A DNA stretch of 54,954 bases, taken from NCBI GenBank assembly GCA_002010665.1, contig MTON01000024.1:5726-60679 (forward strand), given 5' to 3'. Of this stretch, positions 24,519 through 33,287 are shown in pieces. Numbering within the stretch: the stretch's first letter is position 1; each line of letters starts with the position of its first letter. The stretch is from Candidatus Aminicenantes bacterium JdFR-78 (GTDB lineage: Bacteria; Acidobacteriota; Aminicenantia; JdFR-78). The position numbers and the translations under genes were made by a program. Under the pieces are notes generated by a model. That model had not been told where the DNA came from. It ran no database searches and saw only the letters and a program-made list of their open reading frames with translations.

Positions 24519-26549
24519 ATGAAGAGAAAATTTTTTGTTTTGCATTTTATCTTGATAATACTTTTAAGTCTTCCCTTTATTGTTCAGGCAAAACGCCCTA
24601 TGACTCCAGAAGACCTTTACAGAATAAAAAGAGTTTCTGATCCCCAGATATCCCCTGATGGAAAATGGATTGCATATACTGTTTCTGTGCCCGATTTAAA
24701 GGAAAATAATTTTAATAGTGATATTTGGATTATTCCTGTTACTGGTGGAGAACCGAAGAAATTAACAAATAGCCCCGCTGAAGATTATGCCCCTCGCTGG
24801 TCACCTGATGGTAAAAAAATAGCATTTATCTCAAAAAGGGATGGTATTGCTAATATTTACATAATAAGAATTGATGGTGGAGAAGCTCAAAAGTTGACAT
24901 CGTCCAAAACAGCTTTGTATTCTCCTATATGGTCAAAAAACGGGAGATTCATTATATGCGGTTCAAGGGTTATACCTGAAGGTAAGAAAGATATTGAGAA
25001 CTGGACAAAAGATGAACTCCCAAAATGCAAAGCAAGAACGATCAATCATTTACTTTTCCGTCAATGGGATAGATGGCTAGGAGATAAAAGAAATCATATT
25101 TTCGCAGTAGATTCTATAAGTGGAATAATGAAAGATATAACTCCCGGTGATTACGATGCTCCTCCAGTTTCCTTATCGAGTTATCATGATTTCGATATTT
25201 CTCCTGATGGAAAAGAGGTTTGTTATGTAAAAAACATAGATCCTGTACCTGCTATAAGCACAAATCATGACCTTTTTATTGTGGATATTGAAACTTTGAA
25301 AGAAGAGAGAATTACGACCAATCCTGCACTTGATAGGCAGCCCCATTATTCACCTGATGGGAGATATATTGCTTACACTGCAATGAAGAAACCAGGTTAT
25401 GAGTCTGATAGGAAGTGCTTAGTAATATATGACAGGAAAGAAAAAAGACATATTAAATTGACTGAGAAACTTGACCGTTCGGTTAGAGAAATTATATGGG
25501 CTCCTGATAGTAAAACTATTTATTTTACTGCAAGGGATGAAGGAAAATGTTCAATTTATAAGGTTGATTTAAAAGGAAATATAAGAAGATTGACTAATGA
25601 AGGGTATAATATGGGAATAAAAATTACACCTGATGGGAAAAACTTGATTTTCCTCCGTTCTTATAATTATCTCCCAAATGAATTATTCATAATGCCTGCA
25701 AGTGGAGGAAAAGCTACTCAGCTGACCTACACAAACTCAGAACTTCTAAAAGAACTTGATTTACCCAAATTGGAGGAATTCTGGTTTATGGGAGCTGATA
25801 ATACAAAAATTCATGGCTTTATTCAAAAACCACCAAATTTTGATCCTGAAAAGAAATATCCAGTTGTTCTCACAATCCATGGTGGTCCACAGAGTATGTG
25901 GGCAGATAGATTTATGACAACATGGTTTACTTTTCAGCTTGTATGTTCTCCAGGATATGTGGGAGTATTTATTAACCCTCGAGGAAGTTCTGGCTATGGT
26001 TCTACTTTTAGAGAACAGGTAAGTAGAGATTATGGGGGAAGATGTTATGAGGATCTGATGGAAGGGTTGGATTATGTTCTTGAACATTACAATTTTGTGG
26101 ATAAAAATCGTATAGCTGCAATTGGTGGTTCATTTGGTGGATACATGGTTAATTGGATTATGGGACACACAGATAGATTCAAATGCATTGTTAGTCATGC
26201 GGGTCTTTATAATTTAATAAGTTTCTATGGAGCAACAGAAGAACTATGGTTTCCTGAATGGGATATGGGTAAAAGTCCATGGGAAGAGCCTGAACTTTAT
26301 GAAAAATGGTCGCCACATAAATATGCTCAAAATTTTAAAACTCCTACACTTGTAACTCATGGAATTAAAGATTATCGTGTTCCCTATACAGAAAGTTTAC
26401 AATTATTTACAGCGCTTCAACGTCAGGGTATACCATCCCGTCTTGTTATATTTCCTGATGAAGGTCATGTGATTTCAAAACCACAGAATAATGTTAGATG
26501 GTGGAAAGAAATTCATCGCTGGCTGGAAAAATATTTGAAAAATAAATAA
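24519..26549 (+). CDS. Exported S9-family prolyl oligopeptidase/acylaminoacyl-peptidase
   Basis: Serine peptidase releasing dipeptides or N-acylated residues from peptides. The ATG at 24519 is preferred because TTGGAGGT lies five bases before it and the product then begins with a signal peptide (FFVLHFILIILLSLPFIVQA); a TTG at 24507 overlaps that Shine-Dalgarno. Residues about 30-400 form a TolB/WD40-like propeller with repeated SPDGKxIAY motifs (PQISPDGKWIAYTV, RWSPDGKKIAFISK). The alpha/beta-hydrolase domain has Ser538 in GGSFGGYM, Asp618 in IKDYRVPY and His650 in DEGHVI. It lies 18 bases after the radical SAM gene; only two bases separate its stop from that of the convergent hybrid kinase. 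Confidence 0.94.
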   Translation: MKRKFFVLHFILIILLSLPFIVQAKRPMTPEDLYRIKRVSDPQISPDGKWIAYTVSVPDLKENNFNSDIWIIPVTGGEPKKLTNSPAEDYAPRWSPDGKKIAFISKRDGIANIYIIRIDGGEAQKLTSSKTALYSPIWSKNGRFIICGSRVIPEGKKDIENWTKDELPKCKARTINHLLFRQWDRWLGDKRNHIFAVDSISGIMKDITPGDYDAPPVSLSSYHDFDISPDGKEVCYVKNIDPVPAISTNHDLFIVDIETLKEERITTNPALDRQPHYSPDGRYIAYTAMKKPGYESDRKCLVIYDRKEKRHIKLTEKLDRSVREIIWAPDSKTIYFTARDEGKCSIYKVDLKGNIRRLTNEGYNMGIKITPDGKNLIFLRSYNYLPNELFIMPASGGKATQLTYTNSELLKELDLPKLEEFWFMGADNTKIHGFIQKPPNFDPEKKYPVVLTIHGGPQSMWADRFMTTWFTFQLVCSPGYVGVFINPRGSSGYGSTFREQVSRDYGGRCYEDLMEGLDYVLEHYNFVDKNRIAAIGGSFGGYMVNWIMGHTDRFKCIVSHAGLYNLISFYGATEELWFPEWDMGKSPWEEPELYEKWSPHKYAQNFKTPTLVTHGIKDYRVPYTESLQLFTALQRQGIPSRLVIFPDEGHVISKPQNNVRWWKEIHRWLEKYLKNK

Positions 26550-26551
26550 TT

Positions 26552-29500
26552 TTATTTATAGAACAGATTTCTTAATATTTCTGAGAATTTTTGTATTTTG
26601 AATGGTTTTTGAATCCATGGAATACTATTCTTTTTTAAGAAATTTAATTCACTTTCTTTTAAAGGATATCCAGTAATTAACATTATTTTCAATTTCGGAT
26701 TTTTTTCTCTTAAATTTTTAATTAATTCAATTCCGCTTATTTCTGGCATTATCATATCACTTATAATCAGACTTATTTCATTTCTATATTTCTCATAGAT
26801 ATTTAGTGCCTCTTTTCCATTTTTAGCTATTATAACGTTGTAGTTTAATCTCTCAAGAACCATTTTCATTAAATGAAGAATTGATTCATCATCCTCTACA
26901 ACCAATATTTTTTCTCTTTTTCCGCTGACTAACTTATCCTCTATTTCCTCCTTTCCGATTTCAATTTTTTCCAAAGATTCATGTGCAGGTAAATAAATTA
27001 TAAAACTTGCTCCCTTTCCAACTTTACTTTCCACCCTTATATATCCATTATGCTGTTTAACTATACCATAAACTTGAGATAAACCAAGCCCAGTTCCTCT
27101 ACCAGGAGGTTTGGTTGTAAAAAATGGTTCAAAAATATGAGGTAGATTTTCCTCTGGTATACCCACACCTGTATCTTTTAACTTTAATATTATCCACTCA
27201 CCATCCTTCATTTCAACGAATGGTTTATTACCTCCCTCAAAATATTTTTTAGATAGTTCAATTATAAATTTTCCTCCATATGGCATGGCATCTTTTGCAT
27301 TTAATGCAATGTTAGTTATTACTTGTTGGAATTGAATTATGTCAATCATAGCCCAGTATTCATCACAGGAATAATTAAATTCGATTTTAATGTTCTCAGG
27401 AATTGTTCTCTCAAGTAATTTTAAAGTCTCCTTAAGAAAGCTTAGCAAATTTAATGGTTTCATCTCGCTTATTGATCTTCTACTAAAATCAAGAATCTGT
27501 TTTATTAGGGTTGAAGCTCTTTCTCCTTGTTCTATAATGGCATTTATTCTATTCTTTATTTCATCTGGGAGTCCTTTTTTTAATTGAATAAGCTCACAAT
27601 TTCCAAGTATTGCAGTCAGTATGTTATTAAAATCATGAGCAATTCCTGCAGCAAGTTTTCCGATTAAAGCCAATCTTTCTTGTTGTTTTTGGACTTCTTC
27701 TCTTAATAGTTCTTCTGTTACATCCTTTATCACAAATAAAATTCCTTTCTCATTCGAATTCAAAAGTAACTCTCTGCTTTCTAATTTGAATATTTTCTTA
27801 TACGGACTTTCAAGTTCTATTTTCATTCCCTCTTTCTTAGATTTTTCAATAATTTCATTTATGGAATATTTGCCAAAATGTGTGATATTTCCACTATCAT
27901 CATATTCCCCAATTAAGTTAATATATTCTTCTCCTAATGGATTCGAAAGAATAATTTTTCCACTTGGATTTGTAAGAATTACACCTTGGGGGAATTGGCT
28001 GATTAAAACTTGGAGAATTGAATATGCTCTTTTTATTTCTTCATTTATCTTTCTTAGCTGAATTGTTCTTTCTTCAACCTGTTTTTCAAGTAATTTTGCT
28101 CTTCTTCTTATTGCTTGAGTTCTGATCCAATAACCTGAAAATATTAGACCCAAAATTAATCCTACTAATAATCCTCTGAACCACCATGTCATCCAAAAAG
28201 GAGGTAAAATTCTTAATTTTAAGGACATTCCTTTATTATTCCAGATTCCATCACAATTTGAAGCTATTATTTTAAAAACATATTCTCCTGGGTGGAGGTT
28301 TGTATACGTTGCAAAATTTCTATTTCCAACATAGTTCCAATCTTTATCGATTCCTTCTAATTTATATGCATACTGGTTTTTATGAGGATTTACAAAATGA
28401 AGAGCTGAAAATTCAATTGTAAAATTATTTGCGTTATATGGGAGTATAATTTCTTTGGTTTCAGTAATTGATTTTTCTAAAATTATATGATTTTTAAACT
28501 TTTCTCCAATAGATAAAGATTTATTAAATAATCTAAAATCTGTAATAACTATTTCAGGCATATAAGGGTCATTTTTAACTTCGCTCGGATAGAAAGAATT
28601 AAAACCATTTATTCCTCCGAAAAACATTTCACCGCTTTTACTTTTGAAATAAGCACCTGAATTAAATTCATTTCCTTGTAGTCCGTCGCTAATGTCATAG
28701 TTTCTAAAAGTCTCGGTTTTAGGATTAAATTTTGATAATCCATTATTTGTACTTAACCATAGATTCCCTTCTTCGTCTTCTAAGATTCCATAAACTACAT
28801 TGTTCGGTAAACCACTATCTGTTGTATAATGAGTGAAAGTTTCTTTTTTTCTATCAAATTTGTTCAGTCCACCGCCGTATGTTCCTACCCAAAGAATTCC
28901 AGATCTGTCTTCATATATACATAGGACAAAATTATTAGATAAACTCTCTGGATTTTTTGAATCATGTTTATAAACAGTAAATTTTTCTCTCTCCTTATCA
29001 AATTTATTTAATCCTTTGAGTGTTCCTATCCACAAATTTCCATCCTTATCTTCATAAATGGAGAAAACTCTATTGTCACTTATACTATATGGGTCATTTG
29101 GGTTGTTTTTATATCTAATAATTTTCTTTTTCCTTTTATCAAATTTGTGTAAGCCACCATATGTTCCTATCCATAAATTTCCCTCTCTATCAACTAAAAG
29201 AGCTCTTATATAATTGCTGCTCAAACTATTTGGATTATTCGGATCTACTTTGTAAATTACAAATTTTTCCTTTTTTCTATCAAATTTATTCAATCCCTTA
29301 TATGTGCCAATCCAGAGATTTCCTTCATTATCTTCAGTAATACATCTAACATTATTATTACTCAAACTATACGGATTTTTAGGATCATGCATATAATGGG
29401 TGAATTTTCCTTTTTTTCTATCAAATTTATTCAGTCCACCTCCGTATGTTCCTATCCAAAGAATTCCAGATCTGTCTTCATAAATTGAAAATACCATATT

Positions 29501-30631
29501 TGAATTAAGACTATTTGGATTATCTGGTTCATGGGAATAATGTAGAAATTTTATCTTTTTATTTAATTTAATTATTCCTCCACCATATGTTCCAATCCAT
29601 AGTAGACCAGTATCATCTTCATAAATTGTAAAAATATAACTACCTCTAAATCTAAAAGGAATTCCGGGAGTATAAAGATATGTGTAAAATTTTTCATTTT
29701 TTCTATCAAATAAATTAAGTCCTCCACCATATGTTCCAATCCATAAATTTCCATCCCTGTCTTCATAGATAACTCTTATAAGATCATTACTTATACTCCA
29801 GGGATTCTCAGGATTATTAACATAATGTATGAATTTATTATTTTTTCTGTCAAATTTATTTAATCCATAATCAGTTCCAATCCATAAATTTCCCTTTTTA
29901 TCTTCAAAGATTGCTCTTACAACATTATTGCTCAAGCTATATGGATTTTTAGGGTCATGATAATAAGAAATGAATTTTTCCTGATCTGGAAGAAATTTAT
30001 TTAGGCCATTTTGAGTGCCAATCCAGAGATTTCCCATTCTATCTTCATAAATGCAAAAAATTCTATTATCGCTGATGCTATAAGGATTGTTTTTGTCATG
30101 CAGAAAATGAATAAATTTTTCATTTTTTCTGTCAAATTTATTAAGTCCACGCTCTGTCCCAATCCATAGATTTCCAGAGCTATCCTCATAAATTGAAAGC
30201 ACAAAATTATTGCTGAGACTCAGAGGATTTTTTTCATCATGCATATAATAGATAAATTTTTCTTTTTCTCTATCAAACTTATTTAGACCTCCACCTGCAG
30301 TCCCAATCCATAAAACTCCATCTCTATCCTCATACATCGCAGTTATATAACTATTAGAAATGGAATCAGGATTTTTTGGATCATGACGATAAATGGTGAA
30401 TTTATATCCATCATACTTATTCAATCCGTCTTCTGTTCCGAACCACATAAATCCTTTATGATCTTGGATAATACAATTTCCCGTGTTTTGGGATAAACCC
30501 TCTGCTGTTGAAATTTTCTCAAATCTTATCTTGTATATTTGTGAGTTTAAAAAGATATTAAGAAAAATAATGAAGGATAAAAGAAGCAATATTCTGAAGA
30601 TAAAGATTTTATTTTTATTGAATATATTCAT
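26552..30631 (-). CDS. Hybrid two-component sensor kinase with double propeller, Y_Y_Y, PAS, kinase and receiver domains
   Basis: Large one-piece sensor of 1359 residues. A signal/anchor helix (IFRILLLLSFIIFLNIFL) covers about 10-30. About 14 copies of a roughly 47-residue unit centred on YEDRDGNLWIGTYGGGLNKF fill 35-690, enough for two seven-bladed periplasmic propellers, then a Y_Y_Y domain leads to a membrane helix near 815-835 (WWFRGLLVGLILGLIFSGYW). Inside the cell follow a PAS domain (about 880-970), HisKA with His999 in AHDFNNILTA, an HATPase with DTGVGIPEENLPHIFEPF and GTGLGLSQV, and a receiver with Asp1292 in ISDMIMPEISG. Unlike Bacteroides HTCS proteins it lacks an AraC output domain, so it needs a separate partner. 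Polysaccharide-derived ligands are usual for this sensor class. Confidence 0.93.
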   Translation of the reverse strand: MNIFNKNKIFIFRILLLLSFIIFLNIFLNSQIYKIRFEKISTAEGLSQNTGNCIIQDHKGFMWFGTEDGLNKYDGYKFTIYRHDPKNPDSISNSYITAMYEDRDGVLWIGTAGGGLNKFDREKEKFIYYMHDEKNPLSLSNNFVLSIYEDSSGNLWIGTERGLNKFDRKNEKFIHFLHDKNNPYSISDNRIFCIYEDRMGNLWIGTQNGLNKFLPDQEKFISYYHDPKNPYSLSNNVVRAIFEDKKGNLWIGTDYGLNKFDRKNNKFIHYVNNPENPWSISNDLIRVIYEDRDGNLWIGTYGGGLNLFDRKNEKFYTYLYTPGIPFRFRGSYIFTIYEDDTGLLWIGTYGGGIIKLNKKIKFLHYSHEPDNPNSLNSNMVFSIYEDRSGILWIGTYGGGLNKFDRKKGKFTHYMHDPKNPYSLSNNNVRCITEDNEGNLWIGTYKGLNKFDRKKEKFVIYKVDPNNPNSLSSNYIRALLVDREGNLWIGTYGGLHKFDKRKKKIIRYKNNPNDPYSISDNRVFSIYEDKDGNLWIGTLKGLNKFDKEREKFTVYKHDSKNPESLSNNFVLCIYEDRSGILWVGTYGGGLNKFDRKKETFTHYTTDSGLPNNVVYGILEDEEGNLWLSTNNGLSKFNPKTETFRNYDISDGLQGNEFNSGAYFKSKSGEMFFGGINGFNSFYPSEVKNDPYMPEIVITDFRLFNKSLSIGEKFKNHIILEKSITETKEIILPYNANNFTIEFSALHFVNPHKNQYAYKLEGIDKDWNYVGNRNFATYTNLHPGEYVFKIIASNCDGIWNNKGMSLKLRILPPFWMTWWFRGLLVGLILGLIFSGYWIRTQAIRRRAKLLEKQVEERTIQLRKINEEIKRAYSILQVLISQFPQGVILTNPSGKIILSNPLGEEYINLIGEYDDSGNITHFGKYSINEIIEKSKKEGMKIELESPYKKIFKLESRELLLNSNEKGILFVIKDVTEELLREEVQKQQERLALIGKLAAGIAHDFNNILTAILGNCELIQLKKGLPDEIKNRINAIIEQGERASTLIKQILDFSRRSISEMKPLNLLSFLKETLKLLERTIPENIKIEFNYSCDEYWAMIDIIQFQQVITNIALNAKDAMPYGGKFIIELSKKYFEGGNKPFVEMKDGEWIILKLKDTGVGIPEENLPHIFEPFFTTKPPGRGTGLGLSQVYGIVKQHNGYIRVESKVGKGASFIIYLPAHESLEKIEIGKEEIEDKLVSGKREKILVVEDDESILHLMKMVLERLNYNVIIAKNGKEALNIYEKYRNEISLIISDMIMPEISGIELIKNLREKNPKLKIMLITGYPLKESELNFLKKNSIPWIQKPFKIQKFSEILRNLFYK
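28700..30540 (-). repeat. Tandem coding repeat of about 141-144 bases (propeller blades)
   Basis: The propeller region of the hybrid kinase repeats at DNA level, with recurrent blocks such as the plus-strand phrase TTTATTCAATCC/AATCCATAAATTTCC about every 141-144 bases. The most alike units (for example those near 28840-28920 and 29400-29480) are nearly identical, pointing to recent duplication or gene conversion. Confidence 0.8.
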
Positions 30632-30660
30632 TTTTTGAATAAATTCAGATTAATCTTTCG

Positions 30661-30676
30661 TGCAAAATTTATGCCA
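30661..30676 (-). promoter_or_regulatory. Possible sigma54-type (-24/-12) promoter before the hybrid kinase
   Basis: On the minus strand TGGCAT-AAATT-TTGCA gives GG and GC dinucleotides with the required 10 bases between them, matching the -24/-12 consensus at ten of its most conserved positions. The predicted start would be about 20 bases before the kinase ATG. No sigma54 activator gene lies in the window, and a sigma70-like promoter is also present upstream. Confidence 0.3.
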
Positions 30677-30724
30677 TTTTTCTATTTTTTAACTTATTGA
30701 ATTTTAATAAATTAACCTTTTATG

Positions 30725-30753
30725 AGAATAACACTTTTGACACGATATGTCAA
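30725..30753 (-). promoter_or_regulatory. sigma70-like promoter before the hybrid kinase
   Basis: On the minus strand TTGACA (30753-30748), 17 bases, TATTCT (30730-30725). The -35 is embedded in alternating TTGACA/TGTCAA palindromes. The predicted leader would be about 87 bases. Confidence 0.45.
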
Positions 30754-30763
30754 TTTTTTGACA
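30737..30763. promoter_or_regulatory. Three alternating TTGACA/TGTCAA half-sites (possible operator)
   Basis: On the plus strand TTGACA (30737-30742), five bases, TGTCAA (30748-30753), four bases, TTGACA (30758-30763). Half-sites start 11 and 10 bases apart, about one helical turn, making two overlapping palindromes. They lie between the HU stop and the kinase promoter region and overlap the -35 described for that promoter. Confidence 0.4.
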
Positions 30764-30770
30764 AAAAATG

Positions 30771-31043
30771 TTATTTAATAATTTCCTTTAATTTTTTAGA
30801 TGGAACAAATTTTATTGCCTTTTTACTTGGAATTTTTATAATTTCTCCTGTTCTCGGATTTCTTGCTTTTCTCTCTTTCCTTCTTATTACAGAGAAACTA
30901 CCAAAACCAGAAAGTGTAACTTTTTCTCCTCTGCTTAATGCATTCTCAATTCCATTGAAAATTGAATTAATTACCTTCACAGCCTGCTCCTTTGTTATTC
31001 CTGAGTCTTCAGCAATTTTTTCAATAATATCCCGTTTGTTCAT
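30771..31043 (-). CDS. HU-family histone-like DNA-binding protein
   Basis: Small basic nucleoid protein that bends and compacts DNA as a dimer. The 90 residues cover the whole family: MNKRDIIEKIAEDSGITKEQA, then the signature GFGSFSVIRRKERKARNPRTG (about 47-66) that contains the DNA-binding arm, with the helix-breaking NPRTGE and intercalating Pro. A near-perfect AAGGAGGAACG Shine-Dalgarno precedes the ATG. The start overlaps the end of the rRNA methyltransferase gene by 23 bases, making HU the last gene of the smc operon. HU versus IHF subunit cannot be separated on sequence alone, but the short basic tail fits HU. Confidence 0.94.
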   Translation of the reverse strand: MNKRDIIEKIAEDSGITKEQAVKVINSIFNGIENALSRGEKVTLSGFGSFSVIRRKERKARNPRTGEIIKIPSKKAIKFVPSKKLKEIIK

Positions 31044-31827
31044 CGTTCCTCCTTATAAGTTTATTTTTTATTTCATAAAGAATAATACCTGTTGCTACAG
31101 CAACATTTAGTGAATCAAGTTTTTTTTCAATAGGAATTCTTATATTCTCGTGAGTGAATTTTTTGATTTCATCTGAAATTCCTCTACTTTCATTTCCTAC
31201 AATAAGAACAAGTGGAAAATCGAATTTTATTTCGTTTAAATTTTTTCCTTTATGAGGATCTGTGCCGTATATTTTTATGCCTGAATCGCGGAATTCTTGA
31301 ATTTTCTTTCTAGTATCAATCTCATCAAAAAATTTTATTCGAAGAACAGCTCCCATGCTTGCCCTTATTACTTTTGGATTAAATGGGGAAACAGAATTTT
31401 TAGAAAGATAAATAGTGTCTACACTAAAACCTTGCGCAATGCGAAAGATTGTTCCGAGATTACCCGGATCCTGGAGTTCATCAATCAGAAGGAAGATATT
31501 ACCTCTGTTAATGTCTTCATGGTACTTTTTTTCCCTTATCAGGCCCAATATACCTGGTTGTGTTTCCAACTTGCTTAAATAAGATAGTACATCTGAAGTT
31601 ACTGGAATAAAAGAAAGTCCTTTCTTTTCGAGCAAAGAAATCATTGCCTTATTTTTTTCAATATAATCAGACGAAATTACAAGATATATAAATTCATAAT
31701 CTAAATCAAGAGCTTCTTTTATAATTTTTGTCCCTTCAAGCAAAAAAATCCTTTCTTTTTTACTTTTGTTTATCAGTTTTCTGATTTCTTTTATTTTTTG
31801 ATTCTGTCTGCTTGAAATAATAAGCAT
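31021..31827 (-). CDS. SpoU/TrmH-family RNA 2'-O-ribose methyltransferase
   Basis: SAM-dependent methyltransferase of the knotted SPOUT class, probably acting on rRNA like RlmB or TsnR relatives. The N-terminal part (1-100) is the L30e-like RNA substrate-binding domain (SRQNQKIKEIRKLINKSKKE). The catalytic domain shows motif 1 (DELQDPGNLGTIFRIAQGF), motif 2 (LVIVGNESRGIS) and motif 3 (RIPIEKKLDSLNVAVATGI), which form the trefoil knot and SAM pocket. It has 268 residues, normal for the family. The start shares one base with the stop of the upstream radical SAM gene (TAATG), so translation is coupled. The precise target nucleotide cannot be inferred. Confidence 0.93.
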   Translation of the reverse strand: MLIISSRQNQKIKEIRKLINKSKKERIFLLEGTKIIKEALDLDYEFIYLVISSDYIEKNKAMISLLEKKGLSFIPVTSDVLSYLSKLETQPGILGLIREKKYHEDINRGNIFLLIDELQDPGNLGTIFRIAQGFSVDTIYLSKNSVSPFNPKVIRASMGAVLRIKFFDEIDTRKKIQEFRDSGIKIYGTDPHKGKNLNEIKFDFPLVLIVGNESRGISDEIKKFTHENIRIPIEKKLDSLNVAVATGIILYEIKNKLIRRNDEQTGYY

Positions 31828-33287
31828 TATGTAAATTTAACTTTTAAATACACAAATGCCATTATCAGATATCTTTTTATATCAGAAAAACTTCGAATAT
31901 TAGTTAAAACCTGGGGGATTTTTTTAAAAACAGAAGTTTTTCCCTTTGCTTTCATCCATCTAAAAATAAGCTCGGAGATTTGAGCCCATGTAAGTTTATC
32001 TTTAAATAAAGGGACATCTCCCTGTGCAAATGGTAGGGTTATTATTTTTGGATGTCTTTTTCTTGCCCAAGTAAAATTGTCAGGAAGAATTTTATTTTCG
32101 CGAGCGTATTTTTCAAGGGGAGTTCCTGGATAAATGTGGAGAATAGCACTGCTTAAATCAGCTTTTGTTTTGAATTTTTCCATTAGATAAATGGTTTCCT
32201 TAGCCTCCTCCCATGTTTCAGTAGGATGACTGAAAATAAAGAAAATTGTTGGGATTATATTCAATTCATTACACCACTCAACAACATTTTCCACATCTTG
32301 GATATCTATATTTTTATGTATTATTTCTCTTCTTACTCTTTCAGAACCAGCTTCAATTCCGAAGAAAAGATAATGGAGCCCTGCTTTTTTCATTTTTGAC
32401 AGAAGAGCTTTATCAAGTAAATCAACTCTTACCTCACAGGACCATGAAATATCGAGATTTTTCTTGATAATTAAATCGCAAATATCACTGACTCTTTTTG
32501 GATTCGCATTAAAAGTATCATCGAAAAACCAAATAAATTTAGCTCCATATTTCTCAATTACATATTCTATTTCAGCCACCACATTTTCAGGACTTCTCAT
32601 CCTGACTCTTCTTCCCCAGTTTATTGGAGTAGCACAGAAGTTGCAATTAAAAGGGCATCCTCTGCTTGTCATTATATTCGCAACTTTATATTTTCCTTTT
32701 CCTGGAATATTAACATACAATTTATATTTTTCATCAGGGACAAGATGACGGGCTGGAAAGGGAAGAGAGTCCAAATCATGAATCGGAGGTCGTGATGGAT
32801 TTGAGAATATTCTATTGTCTATTCTATATGAGATCCCCTGAATGGATGATAGTATTGCTTCATCTCTTCTACCATTCCATTTTTCACAGAGTTCAAGCAT
32901 TGTTAATTCACCTTCACCTCTTACAACGACATCAAGTTCTGGGAGATGAGAAAGAGTATCTTCTGCTGCCATGGAGGCATGAGGCCCTCCTAAAACTGTG
33001 AGAGCTTTTGGAAAGGTCCTCTTTGCTATTTTAACTACTTTGAAACTCTGAAATCTATTTTCTGTTGTTGAAGTAACTCCAATTATATCAGGTTTATAAT
33101 CCAAGATTTCCTTTTTTATATCATTCCAGCCCAAATTTAAAACATCAGAGGGAACAATTTTTACATTAATACCATTTTTTTCAAGAATAGCTCCAATATA
33201 AAGTAGACCGAGAGGGGGAAGTGTGCCTTCTTTTGCCCATCTTTCTGCCAAATATCCACCAGGTGGAACAAATAATTGAACTCTCAT
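31827..33287 (-). CDS. B12-binding-domain radical SAM protein (class B-like), function unknown
   Basis: The N-terminal 150 residues form a cobalamin-binding-like Rossmann domain (GLLYIGAILEKNGINVKIVP, DIIGVTSTTENRF, VLGGPHAS), though the DxHxxG base-on motif is not evident. The radical SAM core has CPFNCNFC with Cys211, Cys215 and Cys218, then WFFDDTFNANPKR and a C-terminal helical tail. This architecture is shared by many methyltransferases and by enzymes forming lipids, hopanoids and modified RNA; substrate cannot be read. Its start overlaps the nucleoside phosphorylase stop by four bases (ATGA), and its stop shares one base with the SpoU start, so it is locked into the smc-HU operon. Confidence 0.88.
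   Translation of the reverse strand: MRVQLFVPPGGYLAERWAKEGTLPPLGLLYIGAILEKNGINVKIVPSDVLNLGWNDIKKEILDYKPDIIGVTSTTENRFQSFKVVKIAKRTFPKALTVLGGPHASMAAEDTLSHLPELDVVVRGEGELTMLELCEKWNGRRDEAILSSIQGISYRIDNRIFSNPSRPPIHDLDSLPFPARHLVPDEKYKLYVNIPGKGKYKVANIMTSRGCPFNCNFCATPINWGRRVRMRSPENVVAEIEYVIEKYGAKFIWFFDDTFNANPKRVSDICDLIIKKNLDISWSCEVRVDLLDKALLSKMKKAGLHYLFFGIEAGSERVRREIIHKNIDIQDVENVVEWCNELNIIPTIFFIFSHPTETWEEAKETIYLMEKFKTKADLSSAILHIYPGTPLEKYARENKILPDNFTWARKRHPKIITLPFAQGDVPLFKDKLTWAQISELIFRWMKAKGKTSVFKKIPQVLTNIRSFSDIKRYLIMAFVYLKVKFT

Noticed and set aside
28700..30540. Regular repeats at first sight like a CRISPR or satellite array
   Set aside because: The period (about 141-144 bases) is a multiple of three, lies in one open frame and encodes propeller blades; no spacers are present.
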